Shown one piece after another: positions 53,613 to 63,276 of a stretch of 64,000 nucleotides of DNA. Each line of letters begins with the position of its first letter. The first letter of the stretch is position 1. Under the pieces are notes generated by a model that was not told the DNA's origin, did not search any database, and worked only from the letters and a program-made list of their open reading frames with translations. The translations under genes were made by a program, and so were the position numbers. Source of the stretch: Candidatus Limihabitans stercoravium. GTDB taxonomy: Bacteria; Bacillota; Clostridia; Christensenellales; CAG-314. The stretch is from contig DVLO01000044.1 in the NCBI GenBank assembly GCA_018715495.1, positions 16,363-80,362 of the forward strand, given 5' to 3'.

Positions 53613-55565
53613 ATGACAAAGAATTACTACATCACAACAGCTATAGCGTACACATCGGGCAAGCCACACATCGGCAACACCTACGAAATAGTACTTGCCG
53701 ACGCACTTGCACGCTTTAAGAGAAAGCAAGGATACGACGTTGTTTTGCAGACAGGTACTGACGAACACGGCGAAAAAATCCAACAAAAGGCGGAAGCCGC
53801 AGGCATCACCCCACAGCAATTTGTAGACAACGTTGCAGGGGAAATCAAGAACATCTGGGACTTGATGAACACATCCTACGACAAGTTTGTACGCACCACC
53901 GACAAGTATCACGAACAGCAAGTTCAGAAGATATTTGAAAAACTGCTCAAACAAGGCGACATTTACAAGGGATACTACACAGGTTGGTACTGTACTCCTT
54001 GTGAATCTTTCTGGACGGAAAGCCAACTTGTGGACGGCAAATGTCCCGACTGTGGCAGAGAAGTCAAGAAAGCCAAGGAAGAAGCCTACTTCTTCCGCAT
54101 GAGCAAGTACGCAGACAGATTGATGCAGTACTACGAAGATCATCCCGACTTCATTCTTCCCATTTCACGCAAGAACGAAATGGTAAACAATTTCTTGAAA
54201 CCGGGCTTGCAGGATCTGTGTGTCAGCCGTACATCATTCCAATGGGGTATTCCCGTAACAAGTGATCCCAAACACGTTGTTTACGTGTGGTTGGATGCGC
54301 TGACAAACTACATCACAGGTCTTGGATACGATTGTGACGGACACAATCAACCCAACTTCGAAAAGTATTGGCCCGCACAACTGCATGTAATCGGTAAAGA
54401 CATTGTGCGTTTCCACGTAATTTACTGGCCCATCTTCCTGATGGCACTTGGTCTGCCGTTGCCCAAGCAAATCTACGGACACCCGTGGTTGTTGCAGGAC
54501 GGCGGAAAGATGAGCAAATCCAAAGGCAACGTAATTTACGCCGATGACCTTGTAAAGTTCTTCGGTGTTGATACCGTAAGATACTACCTGTTGTCACAAA
54601 TGCCCTACGACAACGACGGATTGATCGGTTGGGACATGGTTTGCGACACACTCAACAGCGAACTTGCCAACGTCTACGGAAACCTTGTAAAGCGCACCAT
54701 TGCAATGTCCAACAAGTACTTCGGCGGTGTTGTGGAAAACAAGAACGTTTCCGAACCCGTTGACGATGAACTGAAACAACTTGTCACATCCACTTACAGC
54801 AAGGTTGCGGAAAAAATGGATGCTTTCCGTGTTGCCGATGCTCTTTCCGACATCATGGCAATTTTCAGACGTGCCAACAAGTACATTGACGAAACCGCAC
54901 CTTGGGTGTTGGCTAAAGACAACGACAAACTTGACAGACTTGCAACAGTACTGTACAACCTCACCGAATCCATTGTAATCGGTTCGTCCATGCTGACATG
55001 TTTCATGCCTACACTTGCCGAAAAGGTAATTGCACAGTGCGGAACAACGGCACGCAGTTTCGATGACCTTGACAAATTCGGACTGCTTCCTAACGGCACA
55101 AAGGTAGACAGCGATCCCGAAACACTGTTCCAAAGACTGGACAGCAAGGAAATCGTTGAAAAAGTCAACGCAATGTACGCCGAAAGAGCGCCCAAGCAAC
55201 CCGAACAACCTAAGGAACAATCTAAAGAACAACAAAAGGCGGAAGAAATCACCATTGACGACTTTGCAAAACTTGACCTGCGTGTTGCCGAAGTTGTTGA
55301 ATGCAAGAAAGCCGAAAAGAGCGACAAACTGCTTGTACTTCAACTGAAAGTGGGCGACACTACCAGACAAGTCGTAAGCGGAATTGCACAGCACTACACG
55401 CCCGACCAACTTGTGGGCAAGTTTGTTGTGTTGGTAAGCAACTTGAAGCCCGTAAAACTGCGTGGTATCCTTTCGGAAGGAATGATACTGTGTGCAGACA
55501 ACGGCAAGAAAGTTGTGTTCGTGACACCCGAAAAGACAATTGAAAGCGGAAGTAAGGTAAAATGA
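53613..55565 (+). CDS. metG: Methionyl-tRNA synthetase
   Basis: Charges tRNA(Met). 650 residues. Class I signature HIGN (19-22), the zinc knuckle CTPCESFW/CPDCG and KMSKS (about 299-303) are present. The C-terminal EMAP-like tRNA-binding domain (FAKLDLRVAEVVECKKAEKS) is fused, as in many Firmicutes. CGGAG precedes the ATG at 53613; a start 7 codons earlier would place the ribosome site inside the gene. First gene of an operon with tatD and a radical SAM gene. Confidence 0.98.
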   Translation: MTKNYYITTAIAYTSGKPHIGNTYEIVLADALARFKRKQGYDVVLQTGTDEHGEKIQQKAEAAGITPQQFVDNVAGEIKNIWDLMNTSYDKFVRTTDKYHEQQVQKIFEKLLKQGDIYKGYYTGWYCTPCESFWTESQLVDGKCPDCGREVKKAKEEAYFFRMSKYADRLMQYYEDHPDFILPISRKNEMVNNFLKPGLQDLCVSRTSFQWGIPVTSDPKHVVYVWLDALTNYITGLGYDCDGHNQPNFEKYWPAQLHVIGKDIVRFHVIYWPIFLMALGLPLPKQIYGHPWLLQDGGKMSKSKGNVIYADDLVKFFGVDTVRYYLLSQMPYDNDGLIGWDMVCDTLNSELANVYGNLVKRTIAMSNKYFGGVVENKNVSEPVDDELKQLVTSTYSKVAEKMDAFRVADALSDIMAIFRRANKYIDETAPWVLAKDNDKLDRLATVLYNLTESIVIGSSMLTCFMPTLAEKVIAQCGTTARSFDDLDKFGLLPNGTKVDSDPETLFQRLDSKEIVEKVNAMYAERAPKQPEQPKEQSKEQQKAEEITIDDFAKLDLRVAEVVECKKAEKSDKLLVLQLKVGDTTRQVVSGIAQHYTPDQLVGKFVVLVSNLKPVKLRGILSEGMILCADNGKKVVFVTPEKTIESGSKVK

Positions 55566-56347
55566 TTGACACACACGTTCATCTGGACGACGAAAAACTA
55601 CTTCCCATTGCAGACGAAGTTGTACAACAATTTACCGAACAGGGCGTAAAGTTGGTAATCAACAACAGTTGCGACCTTCAAACGATGACAAAGGGCATTG
55701 AACTTGCAGAAAAGTACAGCAACGTGTACTGCACGGTGGGAATGCACCCACACACGGCAAGTCAAATGGACAGCAATTTTTTAGACAAGTTGACAAGCCT
55801 TGCAAGTCATCCCAAGGTTGTTGCCGTGGGGGAAATCGGGCTTGACTACTACTACGATCTTTCGGAACGCAACGTACAACGTGACGTGTTCGCAATGCAA
55901 CTTGAATACGCCGACAAGCTAAAACTTCCCGTAACGCTTCACATTCGTGACGCTTACGGCGATGCACTTGACGTACTCAACGCACAAAATAAATTTCTCA
56001 ATCAACCAATCGTGTGGCACTGCTACTCCGGAAGTGCGGAATTTGCAAGACAAATGGTAAAAAAGGGGCATTACTTCGCCTTTGGCGGAGCAATCACCTT
56101 CAAGAACGCCAACAAACAATCGGTCATTGACAACATACCCATTGACCGCATTTTAACGGAAACAGACTGCCCTTACATGACGCCTGTACCCTTCCGTGGC
56201 AAGACAAACATGCCTCAATTTGTGAGGTACGTTGTGGAAAAACTTGCGCAGATGTACAACGTGTCTTTTAATGAAATGGAACGCAGGACAGAACAAAACT
56301 GTTTTGACGTATTTGGCAAAATAGACAGGAGTAAATATGAACAATAA
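55562..56347 (+). CDS. TatD-family metal-dependent hydrolase (DNase)
   Basis: 261 residues with all TatD metal ligands: DTHVHL at the start, GEIGLDYYYD, LHIRDAYGDALDVL, WHCYSGSAEFARQMV and ETDCPYMTPVP. TatD proteins are 3'-5' nucleases that help DNA or RNA quality control. It overlaps metG by 4 bp (ATGA), the standard metG-tatD arrangement, and overlaps the radical SAM gene by 11 bp. Confidence 0.96.
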   Translation: MIDTHVHLDDEKLLPIADEVVQQFTEQGVKLVINNSCDLQTMTKGIELAEKYSNVYCTVGMHPHTASQMDSNFLDKLTSLASHPKVVAVGEIGLDYYYDLSERNVQRDVFAMQLEYADKLKLPVTLHIRDAYGDALDVLNAQNKFLNQPIVWHCYSGSAEFARQMVKKGHYFAFGGAITFKNANKQSVIDNIPIDRILTETDCPYMTPVPFRGKTNMPQFVRYVVEKLAQMYNVSFNEMERRTEQNCFDVFGKIDRSKYEQ

Positions 56348-56933
56348 CTACGTCTACACCATCGGAAACAAGATTTACATCAACCTTACAAACAAATGCA
56401 GTAACAACTGCGATTTCTGTATTCGTCACGGCAGAGATGGAATGAACGGTACGGATTTATGGATTCAAAATCAGCCTGACGGCGCAGACATCATCGAACA
56501 ACTGCCGTTGAATCTTGACGATTACGACGAAGAAGTTGTATTTTGCGGATTTGGCGAACCCACCTACAACCTGGACGCAATGGAAGAAGTTGCTTCCTAC
56601 CTGCACTGCGTGGACAAGACAACACGTATCAACACCAACGGACAGGCAAACCTCATCCACAAACAGGATGTCAGTTCCGTTATAGCCGATTGTTGCGATG
56701 TCGTAAACGTTTCACTCAACGCACCCGACGCCAAGAAATACCAACAACACTGCAAGAGTATCTTCGGTGAAAAAGCATTTGACAGCATGTTGGAATTTGC
56801 CACCCTGTGCAAGCAACGTGGCGCAAAGGTTGTGTTTTCGGTAGTTGACAGCATTGGCGAAGAAGACGTCGAAAAGTGCCGTGCCTTGGCAAAGAAATAC
56901 GACATTCCCCTTCGTGTCCGTGTAAAAGAGTAA
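56337..56933 (+). CDS. TatD-associated radical SAM protein
   Basis: 198 residues. The radical SAM iron-sulfur motif is CSNNCDFC (Cx3Cx2C), followed by the SAM-binding CGFGEPTYNL. The position directly after tatD, overlapping by 11 bp, matches the known family of TatD-linked radical SAM proteins, whose reaction is not established. Last gene of the metG operon. Confidence 0.93.
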   Translation: MNNNYVYTIGNKIYINLTNKCSNNCDFCIRHGRDGMNGTDLWIQNQPDGADIIEQLPLNLDDYDEEVVFCGFGEPTYNLDAMEEVASYLHCVDKTTRINTNGQANLIHKQDVSSVIADCCDVVNVSLNAPDAKKYQQHCKSIFGEKAFDSMLEFATLCKQRGAKVVFSVVDSIGEEDVEKCRALAKKYDIPLRVRVKE

Positions 56934-56938
56934 ACAGA

Positions 56939-56969
56939 AAGGCAGTAAGCTAACCATACTGCCTTTTTT
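56939..56969 (+). terminator. Terminator of the metG operon
   Basis: A perfect 9-bp stem (56939-56947 with 56957-56965) and a T run. It abuts the end of the convergent res gene. Confidence 0.8.
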
Positions 56970-56970
56970 G

Positions 56971-59874
56971 TTACACTTTACTGCGTTTCAACCCCTGCCA
57001 ATCTCTTGCAACTTCGTAGTCAATATCACTTCCGATTGCTTCAAAATGGGCTTTACCGCATTTGATTTTCAATTTTTCTTCCGGTCTCAACTTTTCAATA
57101 TTTGTATTTCCCTTTGTTTCAATTACAAAATACATCTTTTTCTCGTTGTCCGTTTCCATATAAACTGCCCAATCTGGGGAGTAATTGTCCAACGGTGTGC
57201 TTATCTTGAATTTTTCAGGTATCTTGAAAAACAGTTTTACATTTTCATCCTTGTCTAGTGCCTCGGCAAAAGGTCTTTCAACTGTTTCACTGTCGTACTG
57301 AATATAGTCGTAAACAGAATGTTCTACCGCCACTGCATTGATGTCTTTAAATGCAATCTTCTCGGTATCGAAACTGAACACTTCGCACAACGTAAATTCC
57401 TTTCCGTCCACCTTTATATACTTGATACCATCAACACACTTTTCTATCTTGTGCCTTTTTATAATCTCAGTGACTCGTTCAATAAACTTCTGCGGATTGT
57501 TCAAAAAGCCCTGCAACCTGTCACTCTTAATCAATATTTCGGCAATGTTACTACGTGGAAGTTTGGTGCTATCTGCAAGCATCCTTACCACGTCAGGCAA
57601 AAGTATTTGTTGTTCGTACTCGCTTGTGGAACTTGCGTTTTCCGAAAAACTCACACCACTTTTGTCAATGTTGAAACTCGCAACTTCCTTTACAATCAAA
57701 GGCTTGTTTATTTCTTCCATTTCGGATATTTCCTTGATACTTTCGCTCATCAGAGATTCAATATCCATGTTGACACGGTAGATTGTCTTTTGTTTCAACT
57801 TGTTCCACAAATTCAAAAACAGCGGATCCTCGAACAATTCGTCCTTTCGCTTGATGTACACCTGTTGTCTTTCGGGCTTGATGTTTACCTTGCTGTTAGC
57901 CTTGCTGATTACGGACAACAGCCTTTGTCTTGCAGGTTCAAGGTTGTCGGGCAATTCCAAGTTGCCTTCTGCAAGTGCTTGTTTCATTGTATCGCTGATT
58001 TTTCCACTAACGTCAATGTAATTTTTGTCACAGAAAAACCTCAACAGTTGTGCTGAATCGTCCTTTGTAATTACCTTGTTGTTACCTTGTCCGTCCTTAT
58101 AGGACAGATTGACAAACATTTCACCGTCAAGAACGCCAAATTTAACACCGACTTCTTCAAATTCCTTTTGCAACTTGTCGGCAAATTCGCTGAAACTTTC
58201 TTGAGCTACAATGTGCAAGATGTTTACATTTTTGTCGTCAACTCTTTCACCTGTTTGGTCAACACACAAACGCAAACCTCTGCCTATCTTTTGACGACAT
58301 GTAAACACCGTCTTGTTTTCAATCAATGTACATATCTGAAATACGTTTGGATTGTCCCAACCTTCTTTCAATGCAGAGTGAGAGAAAATAAAACGTAACG
58401 GACAGTCAAATGACAACAGTTTTTCCTTGTCTTTCATGATAAGGTTGTATGTACTGTAATCGTCCGACGTATCGCCCTTGGTGTCCTTTACCTTTCCTTT
58501 CTTGTCACAAGAAAAATACCCTTGATGTACTTCGTCAGCCTGCTGTTTGTAAAACTCTTTAACGTCAGCAAATCTCGGTTCATTGATTAGTTGATCGTAC
58601 AACTCTTCAAACATTCGAGCATAAATTCCATTGGTGTCTTGTGCAGAGTAGTCTCGGTACTTCACAACTTCGTCAATAAAGAACAATGACAGCACCTTGA
58701 TACCACGCGCAATATATCTTTTTTCCTTTTGCAAATGCAACTCGATTGTACGTTTTATTTGCTCACGTTTAAATGTCAGTTCGTCAATTGCTCCTATTGC
58801 ACTGTTGAGTGCAAGGGTTGTTGCATTGGCAAATTCAATATTTTCCCAACCTGTAGCACAGTCAACGCCTGAAATTTCGTAACCTTCGTAAATATCTCTG
58901 CCTGTAATTTTTGCAAGATTGTCACCCTGTTTTACCGTCTTTACTTCACGTTTGACAATTCCTGCCTTGTTCTTGACATCCACTTCCACCTTGGCGTAGA
59001 AAGAAGATTTCTTGCCAACTTCCAACAGTCTGATGTAAGGTTTGTTGAAATCGTCCATCAATGACTGATTAGCAACACAAATTTGCTTTACAATGTTCAT
59101 TTGATAAGCATCAACAGGAGTCAGGCGATACACCGTGTTGAGTACTTGCTTGTGCGTTGCGGAGTATCTCAATTCGCACAACGGATTGAGATTTTCAATT
59201 GCTTTTCTCGATTTTTCGGTGTTGTCAAGACTTTGCGGTTCGTCCATGATGAGTATCGGCTTGCACTCCGCCATAAATTCACGGGCAGTCTTGTCCATCT
59301 TGTCGCTTTCCTGATTGAAAAGGTTTTCGTCCTTCTTGATTGCGTCAATGTTTACAATCATTATTTCAAGATTGGTAGACAGTGCAAAGTCCCTTACTTC
59401 ATTGCGTTTCTTGGATTCGTACACAAAGAAATGCGCACGCTTGCCGTCATATTCCTTGCGGAAGTAGTCTTCGGTAACTTGCAGTGACTTGTAGACACCC
59501 TCACGAATAGCGACACTTGGTACCAAGATTACAAATTTGTTGAATCCGTACCGCTTGTTTAATTCGTAAATAGTCTTGGTGTAAACAAAGGTCTTGCCTG
59601 TACCTGTTTCCATCTCGATGTTAAACCGCAATTGTTCAGGATCGGTCAAGGGCAAAAAATTTCTTTGCTGTACTTCATGCAAATTGCGTTTTATTTGCTC
59701 CAATGACAATGTGAGTCTGTTGCCATACCCCAACACACAGTCTTGTGCGTAGTCCATGATGTCCAACTTACCGACAGTAAAAGGAGAAACACTCAAATCC
59801 TGCCCATTGAACAAATCCACCACTGCATTTACAGCATCTATTTGAAATTGTTGTTTTTTAAATTTTAATTTCAT
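56971..59874 (-). CDS. res: Type III restriction enzyme, restriction subunit
   Basis: 967 residues; with Mod it cleaves DNA between inversely oriented unmethylated sites. SF2 helicase motifs: METGTGKT (88-95, Walker A), IMDEPQSLDN (about 211-218, DEAD-like box) and the later KIGRGLRLCVD (motif VI). The C-terminal nuclease motif is SPDWAVYM with D901 and ETKG with E919 and K921. It starts 6 bp after the small membrane-protein gene, with GGAG inside that gene. Complete, so probably active. Confidence 0.95.
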   Translation of the reverse strand: MKLKFKKQQFQIDAVNAVVDLFNGQDLSVSPFTVGKLDIMDYAQDCVLGYGNRLTLSLEQIKRNLHEVQQRNFLPLTDPEQLRFNIEMETGTGKTFVYTKTIYELNKRYGFNKFVILVPSVAIREGVYKSLQVTEDYFRKEYDGKRAHFFVYESKKRNEVRDFALSTNLEIMIVNIDAIKKDENLFNQESDKMDKTAREFMAECKPILIMDEPQSLDNTEKSRKAIENLNPLCELRYSATHKQVLNTVYRLTPVDAYQMNIVKQICVANQSLMDDFNKPYIRLLEVGKKSSFYAKVEVDVKNKAGIVKREVKTVKQGDNLAKITGRDIYEGYEISGVDCATGWENIEFANATTLALNSAIGAIDELTFKREQIKRTIELHLQKEKRYIARGIKVLSLFFIDEVVKYRDYSAQDTNGIYARMFEELYDQLINEPRFADVKEFYKQQADEVHQGYFSCDKKGKVKDTKGDTSDDYSTYNLIMKDKEKLLSFDCPLRFIFSHSALKEGWDNPNVFQICTLIENKTVFTCRQKIGRGLRLCVDQTGERVDDKNVNILHIVAQESFSEFADKLQKEFEEVGVKFGVLDGEMFVNLSYKDGQGNNKVITKDDSAQLLRFFCDKNYIDVSGKISDTMKQALAEGNLELPDNLEPARQRLLSVISKANSKVNIKPERQQVYIKRKDELFEDPLFLNLWNKLKQKTIYRVNMDIESLMSESIKEISEMEEINKPLIVKEVASFNIDKSGVSFSENASSTSEYEQQILLPDVVRMLADSTKLPRSNIAEILIKSDRLQGFLNNPQKFIERVTEIIKRHKIEKCVDGIKYIKVDGKEFTLCEVFSFDTEKIAFKDINAVAVEHSVYDYIQYDSETVERPFAEALDKDENVKLFFKIPEKFKISTPLDNYSPDWAVYMETDNEKKMYFVIETKGNTNIEKLRPEEKLKIKCGKAHFEAIGSDIDYEVARDWQGLKRSKV

Positions 59875-59880
59875 TAAAAA

Positions 59881-60504
59881 CTACTCCAGTGTTAATGATA
59901 ATTCTAGTTTAATAAGAGGCAAGATATCATCTGCAGTATTGCTAATACTATTTGCTAATTCAATAACATTATTTATCTCTTTTTCGAATAACTCTTTACT
60001 GCCTTTAAAATCATTTACTTTTGAAAACAAGTCTGCACAATCTTTTGCCAATTTTGCAACAGCTTCTTTATGTTCTTTCCCCACAAACTGTGAGCATAAA
60101 TTTAATTCAAAATAAAGCGTTTGTGTCGTTGTAGAAAAGTATTCCCAAAACACATCATAAGTATTTACTATGCTATGATATAAATCTTCTGCTTCATTTT
60201 TGCTGTTTAAAATAGCCTTAGCAAATATACTACAATTCCTAAAAAGGCTATATACCCGTTCTATACCTTCTCTTTGCTGTAATTTGAGTTGCATTTTTTT
60301 ATATTCTTCGTCACGTTTAGCCATTTCCAAGGATATGTTTTCCATGTTTTTCGAATTTTTCTGCGTCTGCTTATGTACATAAAATGTTAAAAGCAATGAC
60401 AATATTGCAGTGACAGCAGTTATAATTACTGATGCAATCTCCCAACCAGATACTTCCACACTATTTTCAGTTGTCTGTTCTGCGAATAGTAACAAACTTA
60501 TCAT
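59881..60504 (-). CDS. Membrane-anchored coiled-coil protein inside the type III R-M operon
   Basis: Not recognised. 207 residues: short extracytoplasmic start, one membrane segment (about 20-42), a charged coiled coil (about 45-75), then a helical domain. Its ATG shares one base with the mod stop codon (TAATG) and it ends 6 bp before res, so it is translationally coupled and part of the operon. Its codons are visibly more AT-rich than the flanking mod and res ends, suggesting recent arrival. It may tether or regulate the R-M complex, or be a separate defence effector; all inference. Confidence 0.75.
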   Translation of the reverse strand: MISLLLFAEQTTENSVEVSGWEIASVIITAVTAILSLLLTFYVHKQTQKNSKNMENISLEMAKRDEEYKKMQLKLQQREGIERVYSLFRNCSIFAKAILNSKNEAEDLYHSIVNTYDVFWEYFSTTTQTLYFELNLCSQFVGKEHKEAVAKLAKDCADLFSKVNDFKGSKELFEKEINNVIELANSISNTADDILPLIKLELSLTLE

Positions 60505-62369
60505 TAGAACATCTCCACTTTTTTGTCTTTCTTTTTCAGGATTTCGTCGGTGTTGGAAAGGATGTTGGCGTCGGCAAAGCAACGGTCGGCAAAAATGCAG
60601 ACTTCCGCTGTACTTTCCGCCATCTTTTCAACTGCGGAAATGGTGACGGGATCAAGACAAATCAACATCTTGTCGGAAGGACTGTTGACAAAAAATGCCT
60701 TTACTCCGTCAAAGACACATTCTTCAACAGTTGAAGTCAGGGGCAATCCACGCTTCAGCATTACTTCGTAAACAAGGTCAATGTCTTCCCTGCCTTCTAC
60801 AAGGTAGAACAAACTTTGTTGAACACGTTTCTTGACTTCTTCAACATCCGTTGTTGGTGTGTTGTCCCACTTGACAAGGTTACTGCTGTCAAGTTTGAAC
60901 ACCTTGAAACCAATGTCAAGGTTTTCAATGCCCTGCTTGTCCTTGTTGTCTTGCTTTATCTTTTCCCCTGCCCTACGGATACGTTCCTTGCCAATTTCAC
61001 AAATGTTGGTATAGCCTGCTTTGTATGCTTCACTCTGTTCGTCCGTCTTTTCAGGCAACTGTACGCAAATGAACTTTATGTTTCCTCCGTCTTCGGCATT
61101 TAGTTGCATTACAGCATGTGCCGTTGTTGCCGAACCACTGAAAAAGTCTAGGACAATAGCATCCTTATCAAATTTTGTTGTTATCGAAATCAAAAATTTT
61201 AACAGAGCAACAGGCTTAGAAAAGCTAAAAACCTTTTTTTCAAATAGCTCAGTAATTTCGGCGGTACCATCCTTAGTCATTCCAATTTCTTTGGGCAGAT
61301 TTGTTGATACAGCTATACACCCAAACTTTTCTCCTGCTTTTTTTTCATCATCATCCTTAAAGTATCTGAATGCTGGTTGAGTTATGTTTAAGAAATCGTA
61401 ATCATCAGGAAAAACGATCTTGCCTTGTTTATAATATCCTTCAAATGTATCTTTCGTAATAGCCCATGTCCTATTAGGATTTGCTGGATATTCTTTCCCC
61501 GTTTTAGGATTAACTAATGTGAAAAAACTTTTTGGACGTTCACTTGCACTTGTCTGCTTAGTTAAATCGTGTATTCTCCAAGGACGTCCAGGGAAATCAG
61601 GTGTAGTAAAGTATTTTCTTGTGCCGCCTTCTATTGCCGCTATAAAATTTTGCGACCGTGCATATGCCATTATCCATTCGTAATCCTGAGAAACTCCAAA
61701 AGGCACATCTGACTTAGCCGTTCTTTTTCTCCAAGGAAAGACTGCAACAAAATTATCTTCGCCAAAAACTTCATCACAGATTTTTTTCAAGTTTGCTTGC
61801 TCGTTGTCGTCAATGGAAATAAAAATTACGCCGTCATCGGTCAAGAGATTGCGAGCAAGTTTAAGGCGTGGATACATCATGTTGAGCCAATTGGTGTGGT
61901 ATCTGCCTGCCGTTTCGGGGTTGGAACGAGTTGCTTGTCCTGTGACTTCCTTGTACTGTGAGATAGGATCGGCAAAACTGTCATTGTAAACAAAGTCATG
62001 CCCTGTGTTGTAGGGTGGATCGATGTAGATCATCTTGACGGAATTTAGGTAGGAAGTTTGCAACAATTTCAACACTTCAAGGTTGTCGCCTTCTATGTAC
62101 AAGTTTTGTGTAGCATCCCAATTCTTGCTGTCTGCCATTGATGGGCGAAGTGTGCCTGTACTTCTCTTTTGAGCAAGGCGAAGGCTGTCAGTCTTACCCT
62201 TCCATGTAAAACTGTACTTTTCGTTGTCGGTTGCAATGTAATTGCCCAAAAGCCCCTGCAACTTGTCAAAATCCACCTTGCCGTCCGCAAAAACTTCGGG
62301 GAAAACTTCCTTCAACTTTTCCACATTTGCCTGTTCGATATTCATTGTCATTCCGTCGATCTTGTCCAT
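60504..62369 (-). CDS. mod: Type III DNA adenine methyltransferase, modification subunit
   Basis: 621 residues; recognises the target and methylates adenine. Catalytic motif YIDPPYNTG (DPPY at 117-120) precedes the SAM-binding LDFFSGSATTAHA (408-420), the order of beta-class N6-adenine methylases as in type III Mod. The target-recognition region lies between, about 205-405, and this stretch (about 61154-61754) is more AT-rich with different codon choice than the two ends, suggesting exchange of specificity. AGGAGA precedes the ATG. First gene of mod-X-res. Confidence 0.95.
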   Translation of the reverse strand: MDKIDGMTMNIEQANVEKLKEVFPEVFADGKVDFDKLQGLLGNYIATDNEKYSFTWKGKTDSLRLAQKRSTGTLRPSMADSKNWDATQNLYIEGDNLEVLKLLQTSYLNSVKMIYIDPPYNTGHDFVYNDSFADPISQYKEVTGQATRSNPETAGRYHTNWLNMMYPRLKLARNLLTDDGVIFISIDDNEQANLKKICDEVFGEDNFVAVFPWRKRTAKSDVPFGVSQDYEWIMAYARSQNFIAAIEGGTRKYFTTPDFPGRPWRIHDLTKQTSASERPKSFFTLVNPKTGKEYPANPNRTWAITKDTFEGYYKQGKIVFPDDYDFLNITQPAFRYFKDDDEKKAGEKFGCIAVSTNLPKEIGMTKDGTAEITELFEKKVFSFSKPVALLKFLISITTKFDKDAIVLDFFSGSATTAHAVMQLNAEDGGNIKFICVQLPEKTDEQSEAYKAGYTNICEIGKERIRRAGEKIKQDNKDKQGIENLDIGFKVFKLDSSNLVKWDNTPTTDVEEVKKRVQQSLFYLVEGREDIDLVYEVMLKRGLPLTSTVEECVFDGVKAFFVNSPSDKMLICLDPVTISAVEKMAESTAEVCIFADRCFADANILSNTDEILKKKDKKVEMF

Positions 62370-62428
62370 CTTACGTTCTCCTGCAATATTACAATTGGCT
62401 GTTACAGCCTGTTGTGTATATTTTTTAC

Positions 62429-62457
62429 ATTATAACATAAAAAAGCCAAACAAACAA
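62429..62457 (-). promoter_or_regulatory. Promoter of the type III R-M operon
   Basis: On the minus strand: TTGTTT (62452-62457), 17-bp spacer, TATAAT (62429-62434). Confidence 0.6.
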
Positions 62458-62592
62458 GTGTACAGTACAACACAAAATATATTTGTGCTGTCATGCGACA
62501 AAGTAAAAATGTAATATTGTTGAGTATTTTTCCAACTATTTTAAGGTTTGGGTTGTTTAATTAGTGTACGTCAATGCAAGGTTTAGTTACTG

Positions 62593-62622
62593 TTGCACAA
62601 ACTAGGGTAAATGTGATATAAT
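62593..62622 (+). promoter_or_regulatory. Promoter of queH, giving a leaderless message
   Basis: TTGCAC (62593-62598), 18-bp spacer, TATAAT (62617-62622). The expected RNA start coincides with the ATG at 62629. Confidence 0.65.
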
Positions 62623-62628
62623 CTCATC

Positions 62629-63276
62629 ATGAACAACATCAACTACGACAAAGAATTTACTAAAACAATCGAAGGAATGCCCGACAAACCCACACTGCTG
62701 TTGCATGTGTGCTGTGCGCCCTGTTCCACCTACTGTCTGACGCAGCTTGTCGAACACTTCGACGTCACAATGCTGTACCTCAACGACAACATTCAACCAC
62801 AAGAAGAGTGGAACAAGCGTTTAATGGAAGTCAAACGTCTGGTGGAAATCGTCAACAACGGACAATTTGACGTCAAGCCTTCATTCCCCTTGAAACTGAT
62901 TGTCAAGCCCTACGACAGCAACGCATTCGACAACGGAGCGGGAAAACTTGGCGCAATGCCGGAAGGCGGAATACGTTGCAACAGTTGCATTGCGGACAGA
63001 TTGTTGCAATCCGTCAATTACGCTAAACAAAACAACTTCCGCTACGTCACAACAACGCTTACCGTTTCGCCTTACAAGAACGCACAATTTATAAATCAAA
63101 CGGGGCAAAGACTTGCGCCAGATAACTGGTTGTGCACCGACTTCAAGAAACGCAACGGATACGTTAAGTCAATACAACTGTCACAAAAATACAAGCTGTA
63201 CAGACAACACTACTGCGGATGCAACTACTCATTGTCTGACAGCGAAGGAGCAAACAATGTCACTGGAAAAAGCTAA
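62629..63276 (+). CDS. queH: Epoxyqueuosine reductase QueH
   Basis: Last step of queuosine synthesis in tRNA: reduces epoxyqueuosine to queuosine. 215 residues (former DUF208). The N-terminal CCAPC (C28, C29, C32) and C-terminal YCGCNYS give the four cysteines of the iron-sulfur/metal centre. IRCNSCIADRL and TTTLTVSPYKN are also typical. No ribosome site precedes the ATG. Overlaps the next gene by 20 bp. Confidence 0.94.
   Translation: MNNINYDKEFTKTIEGMPDKPTLLLHVCCAPCSTYCLTQLVEHFDVTMLYLNDNIQPQEEWNKRLMEVKRLVEIVNNGQFDVKPSFPLKLIVKPYDSNAFDNGAGKLGAMPEGGIRCNSCIADRLLQSVNYAKQNNFRYVTTTLTVSPYKNAQFINQTGQRLAPDNWLCTDFKKRNGYVKSIQLSQKYKLYRQHYCGCNYSLSDSEGANNVTGKS

Noticed and set aside
57319..58056. 245-codon plus-strand frame opposite res
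   Set aside because: It lies entirely inside a well-supported type III restriction subunit gene.
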